From Pseudarthrobacter phenanthrenivorans (lineage in GTDB: Bacteria > Actinomycetota > Actinomycetes > Actinomycetales > Micrococcaceae), in contig NZ_JWTB01000030.1 in NCBI RefSeq assembly GCF_000813845.1, forward strand, positions 57,154 through 121,153: a stretch of DNA of 64,000 nt, given 5' to 3'. Position numbers and translations under genes: made by a program. Below, piece after piece: positions 49,123-58,318 of the stretch. A model generated the notes under the pieces. It ran no database searches. It was not told the DNA's origin and was given only the letters and a program-made list of their open reading frames with translations. Position 1 is the first letter of the stretch. Every line of letters starts with the position of its first letter.

Positions 49123-49884
49123 CTAGAACAGTGTTTCCACCGGGCGGATCAGTTCCGGCCCGTTGTTGCGCACATTGCCAACTTCGCGGCCCACGGATTC
49201 CACCTGCCAGCCAGCGGCGGCTTCCTGCACTCCTGACCGCACCAGGTCCACCAGCGCCGCGGGGTCGTCGGCCTGCGGGTCCAGCCATGCGTCCATCGTT
49301 GCATTGTCCATGGGCAGCGGCACGCGGTCATGCAGTTCGGTGAGCTTGCCAAAAATCCCGTGTTCACTGCCCGGCGGCGGCGTGTCCGCCGTGAGGATGG
49401 AAGTGGAGAGCAGCCAGCGGCCCGGCTCCCCGTCCGGAACCGACGGGTCCTTCCACCATTCATAGAGGCCGGCGAACGCCAGGCTCCGGCCCTGGCCCGG
49501 GTGCACATAGTACGGCTGTTTGGATTTCCCCGGGCCCTGTTTCCATTCGTAGTAGCCGTCAGCAGGGACGGCGCAGCGCCGGGACTGCACTGCCTTCCTG
49601 AAGGCCGGCTTCTCCAGCACGGATTCGCTTCGGGCGTTGATCATGCGCGAACCGATTCCGGGATCCCGGGCCCAGGACGGGACCAGGCCCCAGCGCGCCA
49701 CGTGCAGCTGGCGTATCTGCCTTGGCTCGGCGGGGCCATCAATGATGCGTTCCAGCACGATGGGGACAGCATCGGTGGGCGCCACGTTCCATGACGGCGG
49801 AATGCTTACCTCGTCCTCCAGGCCGGCATCGAATTCGGCCAGCAGGTCCCCCACGGCGCGTGCCATAACGTAGCGTCCACACAT
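49123..49884 (-). CDS. SOS response-associated peptidase-fold protein (SRAP/YedK/HMCES)
   Basis: SRAP proteins cross-link to abasic sites in single-stranded DNA through Cys2, protecting them. The 253 residues from ATG 49884 begin MCGRYVMARAVG, so Cys2 is exposed after Met removal. They also contain RMINARSESVLEKPAF (the catalytic Asn region), the Glu in YYEWKQ, and the histidine in KLTELHDRVPLPM. The frame upstream of this ATG is not conserved, and only this start gives Cys2. No SOS box is visible upstream. Confidence 0.94.
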   Translation of the reverse strand: MCGRYVMARAVGDLLAEFDAGLEDEVSIPPSWNVAPTDAVPIVLERIIDGPAEPRQIRQLHVARWGLVPSWARDPGIGSRMINARSESVLEKPAFRKAVQSRRCAVPADGYYEWKQGPGKSKQPYYVHPGQGRSLAFAGLYEWWKDPSVPDGEPGRWLLSTSILTADTPPPGSEHGIFGKLTELHDRVPLPMDNATMDAWLDPQADDPAALVDLVRSGVQEAAAGWQVESVGREVGNVRNNGPELIRPVETLF

Positions 49885-50017
49885 GGCACCAGCTTGCCAG
49901 CGCGCGCCACAAACTGTCATCCAGCCGCGCCCGGGCCCGTTCGGCACCGGGGAATACCGCCGGCCGCGCTACCGTTGACCGTAAGGAAACCTTTCAAGCG
50001 ACGTTTAGGAGATCCCT

Positions 50018-50275
50018 GTGGACTTCACTCCCGAATCCGGCACCATCACCATGTTTTCCACCACCTGGTGCGGCTACTGCAACCGGCTGAAGAAGCAGCT
50101 GGATGCGCAGGGCATCGGCTACACGGAAATCAACATCGAAGAGGTGGACGGCACCGCAGAACTCGTGGAGCAGCTCAACGGCGGAAACCGCACCGTCCCC
50201 ACGGTCCTCTTCCCGGACGGATCCGCCGCCACCAACCCGTCGGCCGCCGAGGTGAAGAGCCGCCTGGCCGCTTAG
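50018..50275 (+). CDS. Mycoredoxin-like glutaredoxin (Mrx1)
   Basis: This 85-residue thioredoxin-fold protein has the active-site pair Cys18-Cys21 in TTWCGYCNRL and the cis-proline strand NRTVPTVLFPDG. Mycoredoxins reduce mycothiol mixed disulfides in Actinobacteria; the CGYC dithiol fits. It starts at GTG 50018 with AGGAG upstream. It is convergent with the lipoate-ligase gene. Confidence 0.9.
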   Translation: MDFTPESGTITMFSTTWCGYCNRLKKQLDAQGIGYTEINIEEVDGTAELVEQLNGGNRTVPTVLFPDGSAATNPSAAEVKSRLAA

Positions 50276-50341
50276 CCGGACGTTCCGGCCGCGCCGCACC
50301 GTACATGCCCGCCGCCCGGTACCGATTTAATTTAGTGCGGG

Positions 50342-51091
50342 TCATGCCCCCAGGCTGCTGAAGGAAGCAGTTTCCAGGGTGGCATGGCCCGCATACGTTT
50401 GCAGCAGGGCCTGCTCCACAGCGTCCACTCCAAGGCCCGGCACCAGGTCGTTGGCGGCGCCGGCGGTGGCAGGATCCCAGTCCAGTCCCAGTGCCGCGTA
50501 GCTGTCGGTGAGGACCTTGCGGATCGGGGCGGAATCCTCCACCACGATCACGGAGCTGAAAAGCCAGCCGCCGGAGACCACCCGCTGGGCGGTTCCCACC
50601 AGTTTCACCCGGCGGGAGCTGTCCGCCGGATCCGTTCCATGCACGCTGTATTCGCCGGGACAGTACTCACCGGGGATTTCCCCTACCGCAGCCTGCACCC
50701 CAACACTTCGCAGCGCCTCGGCAAAGAGCCCGCCGAAATACCCGAAACGTGCCTTGGACCCAGCAACGGCGTCCGCGTCCGGTTCGATGTGGTCCACCAC
50801 CAGCGTGCCCTGGTGGTAGGCGGCGGCACGTCCCCCCGCCCGCCGAACCAGGGGCTCAAAGCCGTTGTCGCGGCAGGCCTGGGCCGCTGCCTCGAAGCCC
50901 GGCAGCCTCGTATCCCGCTGCCCGAAGGCCACAGTCGGAGCAGGCCGGTAGAGCCGGAGGGTGGGGCCGATGCCGCCGCTCCTCGCCCGGGCGAGCAGCT
51001 CGAGGCCGAACTCCAGGTCGCGGCCAGCGCCGAGAGACACGTCCTGGCGCACCACCGTGAGCGTGCGAAGTCCAGTACCGGTGTGGTGCAT
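50342..51091 (-). CDS. Lipoate-protein ligase A-like (BPL/LPL fold) protein
   Basis: The 249 residues show the lipoyl/biotinyl transferase fold: TLRLYRPAPTVAFGQRDTRL, then RRAGGRAAAYHQGTLVVDHI in place of the RRxSGGGxVxHD motif, and VKLVGTAQRVV with the conserved lysine. The GGR-A-A-YH version differs from classic LplA, so it may be an octanoyl or lipoyl transferase of another specificity, or a substrate scavenger. The ATG is at 51091. It stands between mycoredoxin and the UbiB-like gene. Confidence 0.82.
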   Translation of the reverse strand: MHHTGTGLRTLTVVRQDVSLGAGRDLEFGLELLARARSGGIGPTLRLYRPAPTVAFGQRDTRLPGFEAAAQACRDNGFEPLVRRAGGRAAAYHQGTLVVDHIEPDADAVAGSKARFGYFGGLFAEALRSVGVQAAVGEIPGEYCPGEYSVHGTDPADSSRRVKLVGTAQRVVSGGWLFSSVIVVEDSAPIRKVLTDSYAALGLDWDPATAGAANDLVPGLGVDAVEQALLQTYAGHATLETASFSSLGA

Positions 51092-51193
51092 TGTGGCGAA
51101 GCTCCCTGGCTAGGTGTCGGCGGTTCCGACAGGTTCGACGGCTTGCGGTCCGGGCAGGCCCTCCCTAGGTTACGCCCGACGGCGGCACCGGCC

Positions 51194-52906
51194 TTAACGC
51201 CCCCGGCGCCCCACCCACAGGGCGTGCAGCAGCGGAACCGCCGACGCGGCCATCAGCACGCTGCCCAGCGGCAGGTCATCGGAGCGGACGATGGCCCCTG
51301 CAACCAGCAGGGCACCGAACACCACGCCCGAGGCCGTGCGGCGCACGGCACGGTCCAGGCGTGCGGCCTGCCGTTCCAGGCGGGGAACGGCCACCTGCAG
51401 CGATCCCTCCTCCAGGCGCCCTGCCAGGGCGTCCAGCCGGCCGGGAAGACGCAGTGCGGTGCCGGCGGCCTCGACGGCCTGCCGGGCCGCGTCCTGGAGC
51501 AGGTTGCCGCGTTCATCCCGCAGCAGCTGCGCGGCATAGGGCTCCACGGAATCCCAGAGGTTGAAGCGTTCGTCCAGGGCGCTGCACACACCCGAGGTCA
51601 GGGACATGGCGCGGATGATCAGCAGGAAGTTCTCCGGCAGCTGGAACGGCAGCGACCGGACCACGTCACCGAACTCCACGGCAAAGTCACGGAATTCCCG
51701 CGGATCCACCTCGCGCAGCTCGGCGAAGCCCATGCCGCCGAAGCGGGCAAAGAGCTGCGTCATGGCACGCTCCAGGGCCACACTGTCAGCGGAGGGCATC
51801 AGCACGCCGACGTCGTTGATCGCCGCAACGAGTCCCTTGCCGTCGCGGGCGGCGGCGGCAATCAGCAGCTTCCGCAGCCCGGTGCGCGTGCCGGCCGTTA
51901 CCTCGCCCATCATGCCGAAGTCGATGAACGTCAGCTTCCAGGGCAGTTCCCCCATGGCGGCGGGCTGCGGGGTGACGAAGATGTTCCCAGGGTGGGGATC
52001 GGCATGGAAGAAACCGTTGGTGAAGAGCTGGTCGAACATGATGGACGCAAACACCGGGGCGACCGTCGTGGGGTCGATGCCGGCGGCACGCAGGCCCCGG
52101 ACGTCGGTGATCTTGATGGCCGTGACGTCCTCGAGGGTCAGCACCCGGCGGGTCGTGCGTTCCCAGACGACGTCCGGCACGGCCACCCGGCTGTCACCGG
52201 CGAAGTCCGCAGCGAAGCGCTCGGCGTTGACGGCCTCGTGGAGGTAGTCGATTTCCGCCAGGCTGGTCTGGGCGAATTCCTCCACCAAGGCGGGCATGTC
52301 GGCTCGCCGGGCGACAAGCCGGACGTGGCTGAGCCAGCCCGCCACCCTGCGCAGGGCAGCGAGGTCGACGTCGACAATCGCCCCGATACCCGGACGCTGG
52401 ACCTTGAGGACCACGGCGTGGAGTCCGGTATCCCCGGCGTCCGCGGGATTGAGCCACGCCCGGTGTGCCTGGCCCAGCGATGCTGCCGCGATCGGCTCCT
52501 GGTCCACCGACTTGAAGACGCGGCCCAGGGGTGTGCCAAGTTCCTTTGCTGCGAGGGCGGAGATGGCGGGAAACGCCACCGGCGGTACCTCATCCTGCAG
52601 TCCTTCGAGCTCCCTGGTGATCTCCGGCGGCAGGACGTCGAGCCTGGAGGACAGGAACTGGCCCACCTTGATCATCAGGCCGCCAAGTTCCACCGCCAGG
52701 TCGTGGAACCGCCGGGCAAAGCGGCGCATCCGCGTGGAGCGTGTCCGGGCGGCGATCCGGCCCAGCCCAATGCGCGGCAGGAACAGCTCGAACCACCACG
52801 TAGAGGCAAGGTTCCAGGCTGCGAAGCGCAGGATCCGCCGGTAGCGTCCGGCGTGCTCCCGCGCGGGTTGCTGCCGGGCTGGACTCTCCTGGACAGAGGA
52901 CGCCAC
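51194..52906 (-). CDS. ABC1/UbiB-family atypical kinase (AarF-like)
   Basis: UbiB-type proteins are kinase-fold ATPases linked to quinone or lipid metabolism. The 570 residues have the Ala-rich nucleotide loop AAASLGQAHRAW, the lysine strand VLKVQRPGIG, the catalytic HADPHPGNIF and metal-binding FIDFGMMGEV. Two C-terminal hydrophobic segments end in GSVLMAASAVPLLHALWV. It begins 5 bases after the padR stop, so the two are one operon and PadR probably controls it. Its substrate is unknown. Confidence 0.93.
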   Translation of the reverse strand: MASSVQESPARQQPAREHAGRYRRILRFAAWNLASTWWFELFLPRIGLGRIAARTRSTRMRRFARRFHDLAVELGGLMIKVGQFLSSRLDVLPPEITRELEGLQDEVPPVAFPAISALAAKELGTPLGRVFKSVDQEPIAAASLGQAHRAWLNPADAGDTGLHAVVLKVQRPGIGAIVDVDLAALRRVAGWLSHVRLVARRADMPALVEEFAQTSLAEIDYLHEAVNAERFAADFAGDSRVAVPDVVWERTTRRVLTLEDVTAIKITDVRGLRAAGIDPTTVAPVFASIMFDQLFTNGFFHADPHPGNIFVTPQPAAMGELPWKLTFIDFGMMGEVTAGTRTGLRKLLIAAAARDGKGLVAAINDVGVLMPSADSVALERAMTQLFARFGGMGFAELREVDPREFRDFAVEFGDVVRSLPFQLPENFLLIIRAMSLTSGVCSALDERFNLWDSVEPYAAQLLRDERGNLLQDAARQAVEAAGTALRLPGRLDALAGRLEEGSLQVAVPRLERQAARLDRAVRRTASGVVFGALLVAGAIVRSDDLPLGSVLMAASAVPLLHALWVGRRGR

Positions 52907-52911
52907 CCGCG

Positions 52912-53451
52912 TCAGTCCTGGGCGAGGATGGCGTACAGCCGGCGCCGGGCCTCGTCCAGCACCGCCACCGCCTGCTGCACCTGGCCGGCGGACCCGGTGC
53001 GGCCTACCTGTGCCGCTGCCTGGGCCAGTTCCATCCCGGCCCTCGGAAGGGAGGTGACCCCGCCGGACGCGGCAGCTGCCGGATCCCAGGGGGCCGCGCC
53101 GTGCCGGCCCGCGGCTTCCTCGCGGCCGGCCTCGGCCAGCGAGTAGATCTTGCGGCCGTTGGATTCCTCGGCACTGATGGATCCCTCATCGGCCAGGAGC
53201 TGCAGCGTGGGATAGACCGACCCGGCGCTCGGTTTCCAGCTGCCGCCGCTGCGCTCCTCGATCTCGCGGATGATCTGGTAGCCGTGCATGGGCCGCTCCG
53301 CAAGCAGGGCAAGCACGGCCGCCCGGACTTCGCCTTTTCCGGCCCGGGTTCCCATCCGCCTGTCGATGCGGGAACGCAACTCCTCGACCGCCTGCCACAT
53401 GCCGTCCAGGCTGTTTCCGCCGTACCCGCCGGCGGGGGATGAAGCACGCAT
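52912..53451 (-). CDS. PadR-family transcriptional regulator
   Basis: The 179-residue product has the PadR winged helix (VRAAVLALLAERPMHGYQII, then EIEERSGGSWKPSAGSVYPT and LQLLADEGSI) and a C-terminal helical dimerisation region. A clear AAGGAG sits before ATG 53451, so the longer open frame beginning MYIVHD is less likely. It lies directly upstream of the UbiB-like gene. Three phased CGATA repeats 26 to 51 bases upstream are a candidate autoregulatory site. Confidence 0.93.
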   Translation of the reverse strand: MRASSPAGGYGGNSLDGMWQAVEELRSRIDRRMGTRAGKGEVRAAVLALLAERPMHGYQIIREIEERSGGSWKPSAGSVYPTLQLLADEGSISAEESNGRKIYSLAEAGREEAAGRHGAAPWDPAAAASGGVTSLPRAGMELAQAAAQVGRTGSAGQVQQAVAVLDEARRRLYAILAQD

Positions 53452-53477
53452 GATGGACTCCTTCGTCAAATCGTGAA

Positions 53478-53502
53478 CGATATACAACGATACTCAGCGA
53501 TA
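53478..53502. promoter_or_regulatory. Three direct CGATA repeats at exact 10-bp spacing upstream of padR
   Basis: CGATA starts at 53478, 53488 and 53498, one helical turn apart, in an AT-richer patch upstream of the padR ribosome site. It is a likely operator/promoter zone, perhaps bound by PadR itself. Confidence 0.5.
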
Positions 53503-53581
53503 CATGCGGCCACCATAGCTGCGGCGGGACCGCCGGTCCTTGATGCAGCCTGCCACTGCACCCACCGTACGCGGGGTTTGC

Positions 53582-54385
53582 TCAAGTCCGGCGCAGGGTC
53601 AGGATCTGTTCGGCCCGCCCGAAGGGTCCCTGCCTGTCGTGCAGCACGGTGGACGTCAGCCCGATCCCGTCGCGGCCGAACGACACCGCGTTGTCCAGCC
53701 CCAGCCACTCCCCCTCAGGCCTGCGGTACATGTGGACCTGGAGGTCCAGGTTGGGGAACGCATAGCTCCCCTGGCCCGGAGGGACGCGTGCGGCGATGCC
53801 GTTGGCTGTATCGACCAGTCCCATGAGCCGGGCGAAGTCGCTGCTGTCGGCATGGTCGGTCAGGGGATGGTCGGTGCGGAGCCAGACTTTCCCGGCGCCG
53901 GGCCTGTGCCCCTCGGCCACCCTCATTTCGAGCGAGCGGATGTAGCCTCCCGGCCAGACAGCCGAGCCATCGTAGGGCTTGCATTCATCCGGGCCGGGGA
54001 TGGCAGCATCTTCGACGGCGGCCACGGCAGCCGTGTCGCTGGTCAGCATGCGCCACCCCGAGGCCCGGATTGCCGTCCGCCCTCCGGCAACCAGCTCGGC
54101 CTGCACCAGTTCAATGGTGCGGCCGGGCCGCAGCGTCGTGGTGTCGATCCGGAATTCGCCGCCGGGGATCAGGCCCAGGATCTCGTAGCTGATCCGGGCC
54201 ATCCGCATGTCATCCCGCGGTTCGTGCCGCTCCAGGACGCCGGCCATCAGCCCCGATGCCGGCGCCATGTGCTGTTCGTGAACGTTCCATGCCCCCTGGG
54301 CATGGATGGTGGACCGGAAGCGGTTGCCGCCAAGGTCCTGGTAGTAGAAGTTGCCTTCGGCGAGTTCGGGCAGGTCTGCAGTCAA
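53582..54385 (-). CDS. Acyl-CoA thioesterase-like (double hot-dog) protein
   Basis: The protein is about 267 residues from TTG 54385, which follows AAGGGG; a longer open frame extends to 54493. Two hot-dog halves are visible: the first with GAWNVHEQHMAPASGLMAGV and RMARISYEILGLIPGGEF, the second with ANGIAARVPPGQ, FPNLDLQVHMYRRPEGEWLG and GIGLTSTVLHDRQGPFGRA. The ending is typical of TesB-like or thioesterase families. Substrate is unknown. It is divergent from the EEP gene. Confidence 0.85.
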   Translation of the reverse strand: MTADLPELAEGNFYYQDLGGNRFRSTIHAQGAWNVHEQHMAPASGLMAGVLERHEPRDDMRMARISYEILGLIPGGEFRIDTTTLRPGRTIELVQAELVAGGRTAIRASGWRMLTSDTAAVAAVEDAAIPGPDECKPYDGSAVWPGGYIRSLEMRVAEGHRPGAGKVWLRTDHPLTDHADSSDFARLMGLVDTANGIAARVPPGQGSYAFPNLDLQVHMYRRPEGEWLGLDNAVSFGRDGIGLTSTVLHDRQGPFGRAEQILTLRRT

Positions 54386-54545
54386 GGCTGGCCCCTTACG
54401 GAAAGTCAGTGAATTGCCACTAACTCTATCCCGGGCCGCCTGCGGACGGCGCGCTGAGGCTGCTGATGAAATGTTGGAAGCTGCGGGGGGCAATCGGACT
54501 AGACTCAGGAACTGGTCCTGTCAGCAACCTCGAATGAGGTGTTTT

Positions 54546-55223
54546 ATGCGTGTCATCAGCTACAACCTCCGCAAGCACAAGGCCAGCGGCGAGCTCCTCG
54601 CCCTGGCACGGAACCACGACGTCGATGCGCTGTGCCTGCAGGAGGTGGACTCCAGCGACCTTCCCGAGACCCTGGGGCCCCTGCACCTGGCCGACGCCAC
54701 GAAAGGCAACCGGCTGGGGCTGGCCATCTATTACCGCACCAGCCGGTTCACAGCCCTGGACACGCAGTCCTTTGCACTGAAGAAATCGATGCACGACCGC
54801 GTCCTGGCGCCGGCGCACGAACGCCTTATCGGCACGCGGGTCATGGACAATGAAACCCAGCACGAGCTGGTGATCGGGTCGTTCCACGCCGCACCTCTGA
54901 CGGCATCGAACTCGCTGCGGCGCAAGCAGATCCATGCAGCCCACGCGGAGCTGCTGAGCATGGGCAAGGGCCTGATGACCCTGATGGTGGGCGACTTCAA
55001 CTATCCGTTCTTCACCAAGAACCTTGACATGCACATGAAGAACTCGGGGTATGCCCTGTCGCTGAGCAACAGGCGCACCTACACCCGCTACAAGGTGTTC
55101 AAGGGCCACTTCGACTTTGCCACCTCACTGGGTCTGGACATCGCCAGTGTTGAAACGCTGCCGCGCGGCAACTCGGACCACCTGCCCATCCTGGTGACCG
55201 CCGAGTACGGCGAGGGCTACTAG
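54546..55223 (+). CDS. Endonuclease/exonuclease/phosphatase (EEP) family protein
   Basis: The 225-residue product has the EEP pattern: MRVISYNLRKHKASGELLA, the metal glutamate in ALCLQEVDSSD, MVGDFNYPF with Asp/Asn, and the terminal NSDHLPILV with the catalytic His. There is no signal peptide. Targets could be nucleic acids, phosphoinositides or nucleotides. The ATG 54546 gives the family start. It is convergent with a large membrane protein, with only 4 bases between stops. Confidence 0.88.
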   Translation: MRVISYNLRKHKASGELLALARNHDVDALCLQEVDSSDLPETLGPLHLADATKGNRLGLAIYYRTSRFTALDTQSFALKKSMHDRVLAPAHERLIGTRVMDNETQHELVIGSFHAAPLTASNSLRRKQIHAAHAELLSMGKGLMTLMVGDFNYPFFTKNLDMHMKNSGYALSLSNRRTYTRYKVFKGHFDFATSLGLDIASVETLPRGNSDHLPILVTAEYGEGY

Positions 55224-55227
55224 GAGG

Positions 55228-57150
55228 TCATGGCGTCGGCAGCCGGTAGATCCGCGCGTCGGCGTTGCTGAACACGAGTTCCACACCTGGCTGGGATTTC
55301 AACCAGTCTTCCATCTGGGCGGAGTTGCGCTCGGTGGTCTGGCCCTGGAGTTCGAGGCTCGCCTCTGTTGACCGCATGAGCAGCACGAAGGCGCCGGCAG
55401 GGTTGTGCCTGCCGTAGTTGTAGAAGATCGGGCCGCAGCTCGCTGCTGACAGGTTCCGCCGGCACAAATCGTCCATTGTCCGGTACCGGTGCTCCAAGTA
55501 GGCGTCGCTTCGCCACGGCGTGGGGTGGGCAGCGGAGATGATGGCCGCGCCGTGGGGTGCCATCCGTTCAACTTCGGCCACCGCGGCCATTTCACTGCCG
55601 GTGAATATGTCGAATTTGGTATTCCCGAACCTGCTGGTCTCGATCAGCAGGGACAGCACCAGGAAGGTGGGAACGAGGACCGCCGTGGTGCGGAAGGGAA
55701 GGCGCGCGCTGCCCTCCTTCGGCAGCAGGATCGAGGACGCCTGCAGGGCGACGAAGGGCAGTGCGAACAATGAGACACGGATGAGCATTTCGCCGCCGTA
55801 TGACTGCATCGGGAAGAGCAGGATCGGGGTAACGGCAAGCAGGACCACCCGGATGTCGAGGCGCTTCCTGCGCCAGTCGCGCAGCGCGCCTGCCGCGGCG
55901 AGGCCCCACAGCACGAGGGTCAGGACCATGCGGACCTTCACCACGAGGGAATGGCCGGGGGTGCCCGTCACGCGGTCGACGACATTCGCAGCAACCGCCC
56001 CCTGCAGTCCTGCGTCCTCGAGCGGCGGGTGGCCGATGAGATAAGCACTGGCCGGATAGACCAGCCAGAGCGCAAGGATCACGGCGGTGATCAGGGGCAG
56101 CCGGCTGGTCCAGACGCGCCCGCTGAGGCAGAGGGCCGTCATGGCAATGAGCATCATGAAGGGCGTCAGCTGGTGGCTGGCACAGATAACGGCCACCAGC
56201 AGGAGGGTGGCCACGAGTGCACTCACCCGGTGCTGTGGCCGGTGCTCGCAGGGGGACCGTCCCCGCCACCACACCGCAAGGTTGGCGGGCCGGAAGCCGC
56301 GGAACGTCCCGGGCAGTGCGGCCAACGGGCCGAGGAGCAGGGCGATCACGACGAGGTACAGGAAGAAGGCAAAGGCCTGTGGTGACAGGTAGTCCTGGTC
56401 CTGCCAGTTACCGAGGCAGAAAAGCCAGAGTACAAGCCAGCGTCGGCGGGGATCAGCCGTCAGGAACCGCGCCAGGACCCCCAGTGCGGCGAGCCACAAT
56501 CCTACGTTAACCACCGGAGCCCAGAGCGCTATGGTTGCCGGGGCCAGGCCTGTGGCCTTGATGATGGTGGCCAGCAGGGCGAAATAGCCCGGCCAGTTGA
56601 AGTAGGCGTCAATGTCCGGATCGATCACCTGGGTGCTCGAAAGGGCGTCGGCGATCCCCAGATGCCGGAACGCGACTTCGCCCCGTGGTACATCGGTGAC
56701 AAAGGCCGCGGTCCCAAACAGTTCCAGCACGAGCACCGCGAGGAGCCACATCATCACTGCCCGTCCCGCCGGTCCCCCGGCATTGCCCCGCAGCGCCGCG
56801 ACGAAGGTGACATTAATGAGCACGAGCCCTATCCAGTAGGGGTAGGGCAGCACCGCGACGAGGCCCAGGTCGCTGGTGACGGGTACCGCCACGGTGGAGG
56901 CCGCCCCCGCAACGAGCAGCAACGATACGAGGCCGGCCAGTGCGAATCCCAGGTCGCGGAGCCGCAGCCGCCCCTGGTTGCGCCGGAGGGCGTCGACGGC
57001 GGCGGTCACAGGGCCTGCACCAGGGGAACGCACACGAGGTGTGCGGATGCCTCGGGGGCGGAGACGCCGGAAGCCTGATGTCGCTTTTCCGTGGCCGGGA
57101 GTTGGATCGCTGTCGGCTCGTTGCCCGGCAGTCCGCCGTCGTGCGCCCAT
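55228..57150 (-). CDS. Large polytopic membrane protein, possibly GT-C glycosyltransferase-like
   Basis: This is a protein of up to 640 residues with about 12-13 membrane segments and a soluble C-terminal part of about 120 residues (MAPHGAAIISAAHPTPWRSD). A conserved-looking loop with DPDIDAYFNWPGYFALLATI follows helix 4, and acidic first loops like this occur in GT-C polyprenyl-dependent glycosyltransferases. The evidence is only topology. ATG 57150 would add a basic N-terminus of about 46 residues; GTG 57009 (593 residues) is a reasonable alternative. It stands alone. Confidence 0.7.
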   Translation of the reverse strand: MGARRRTAGQRADSDPTPGHGKATSGFRRLRPRGIRTPRVRSPGAGPVTAAVDALRRNQGRLRLRDLGFALAGLVSLLLVAGAASTVAVPVTSDLGLVAVLPYPYWIGLVLINVTFVAALRGNAGGPAGRAVMMWLLAVLVLELFGTAAFVTDVPRGEVAFRHLGIADALSSTQVIDPDIDAYFNWPGYFALLATIIKATGLAPATIALWAPVVNVGLWLAALGVLARFLTADPRRRWLVLWLFCLGNWQDQDYLSPQAFAFFLYLVVIALLLGPLAALPGTFRGFRPANLAVWWRGRSPCEHRPQHRVSALVATLLLVAVICASHQLTPFMMLIAMTALCLSGRVWTSRLPLITAVILALWLVYPASAYLIGHPPLEDAGLQGAVAANVVDRVTGTPGHSLVVKVRMVLTLVLWGLAAAGALRDWRRKRLDIRVVLLAVTPILLFPMQSYGGEMLIRVSLFALPFVALQASSILLPKEGSARLPFRTTAVLVPTFLVLSLLIETSRFGNTKFDIFTGSEMAAVAEVERMAPHGAAIISAAHPTPWRSDAYLEHRYRTMDDLCRRNLSAASCGPIFYNYGRHNPAGAFVLLMRSTEASLELQGQTTERNSAQMEDWLKSQPGVELVFSNADARIYRLPTP

Positions 57151-57496
57151 GGTGCAACAGGTGAAAGGAGGGGAAGAGACAACTGGCTCACCAACCTTGC
57201 TGTATTGCGCGGACTCATGTCGGCCAATGGGTCAAGGCCCCGGAATGCGGCATGCCAGGGCTGCTGCGGCGGTTGTCCGGTCACCTGTCCATCGTTTCAG
57301 CAGCCGCGACGTCTCCGTAGCCTGGAGCATACGGGCTGGCCTGCGGGCGAACACCAGTAGTGGGTACCTAATTTCGCATCCGGACCTACCTTGTTTTAGG
57401 GCAGAAACCGGGGGCGTTCTCCTGCGCGGAACTGCTTTCCGAAGGGAGCCAGCCCCTCAGTGCACCGTCCGTGAGTGCTTCACGGGTAACGCCTGG
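57151..57496. other. Intergenic region without a gene
   Basis: This 346-base gap lies between the membrane-protein start and the NUDIX stop, both on the minus strand. It should hold the promoter of the membrane-protein gene. I see no hairpin, repeat or convincing ORF in it. Confidence 0.6.
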
Positions 57497-58012
57497 CTAC
57501 CAGGATTCCTCCCCGTCCAGCCTGGCCATCAGGTCCGGCCAGGACGCGGCGAAGCCGGGATGCAGCTCCAAAGAGTCCACTTCAGCCACCGGAATCCAGA
57601 GCAGCGCGATGCTCTCCGGATCGCTGATGACGGGCTCGAAGGATTCCTGCACCCGAACCACCACCGTGGTGTAGGACCAGTAGCCATGGTCCAGCACCGA
57701 GGTGAACAGCACTTCCACGCTCTCCGGCGGTACGGCGGCTTCCTCGTATGCCTCCCGAAGGGCACCCTCAACCGCTTCCTCACCCTCGTGCAGCGCACCG
57801 CCGGGCAGGCCCCACGTACCGCCGTTGTGGCTCCAGACGGCACGGTGCTGCAGGAGCACCCCCTTGGCGGGGTCGTAGGCCAGGACTCCCGCCGCGCCGA
57901 ACCTGCCCCAGTACCGGCCGCGGTCGCCTTCCACCCAGGCGTCGCCGGGGTCCCGTGGACCGGTGCGCGGGGGCGGGGTGGAGGACATGCTGGAGGACAG
58001 TGGGTGATCCAT
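57497..58012 (-). CDS. NUDIX hydrolase
   Basis: This 171-residue protein begins MDHPLSSSMSSTPPPRTGPR and carries the Nudix box GGALHEGEEAVEGALREAYE-EAAV (about 90-113), with an alanine where the consensus has the last glycine. The rest is a normal Nudix fold, with AAGVLAYDPAKGVLLQHRA before it. The substrate (nucleotide sugar, NDP-X or oxidised nucleotide) cannot be read. A shorter start at 57988 is possible. It lies next to the DUF1918 gene. Confidence 0.88.
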   Translation of the reverse strand: MDHPLSSSMSSTPPPRTGPRDPGDAWVEGDRGRYWGRFGAAGVLAYDPAKGVLLQHRAVWSHNGGTWGLPGGALHEGEEAVEGALREAYEEAAVPPESVEVLFTSVLDHGYWSYTTVVVRVQESFEPVISDPESIALLWIPVAEVDSLELHPGFAASWPDLMARLDGEESW

Positions 58013-58054
58013 CAATCCAGTTTGACAGGTCAAGCCGTGGGATGCAGGCCCGCG

Positions 58055-58246
58055 TCAGGTGTCGTGGCCGTGGTCGACGGCGAAATCGCCGCCGGGATAC
58101 ATGACCGTTTCGTGCCCGTCATCGAAGCGGACAACATAGGGCGGGTGTCCACCCTCGCCACGGACTTCCAAAATCACCCCGTGCCGGTCCGAGGACCCCA
58201 CCGTCTTCCCGCGCACCACGATGCGGTCTCCTTGGGCTGCCTCCAT
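58055..58246 (-). CDS. DUF1918 small protein
   Basis: This 63-residue protein begins MEAAQGDRIVVRGKTVGSSD and ends with a DGHETVMYPGGDF pattern typical of DUF1918. This is a beta-barrel-like fold of unknown function found mainly in Actinobacteria. A strong ribosome site (GGAGGTG) sits 7 bases before ATG 58246, so this short start is preferred to the long frame that runs back to 58669. It is divergent from the phosphoesterase gene. Confidence 0.88.
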   Translation of the reverse strand: MEAAQGDRIVVRGKTVGSSDRHGVILEVRGEGGHPPYVVRFDDGHETVMYPGGDFAVDHGHDT

Positions 58247-58318
58247 GGCAATCACCTCCAGCCCCCAGATTACGACTCCGCGCGGACATGGAACAGGGCC
58301 CCGTGGCAGGATTCCGGT

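Noticed and set aside
50276..50288. Short palindrome CCGGACGTTCCGG after mycoredoxin
   Set aside because: Five-base arms with a three-base centre and no U-run are too weak to call a terminator.
50384..53146. A 920-residue open frame on the plus strand
   Set aside because: It lies antisense to the lipoate-ligase-like, UbiB-like and padR genes, all with clear family motifs. Long antisense frames are common in high-GC codon usage.
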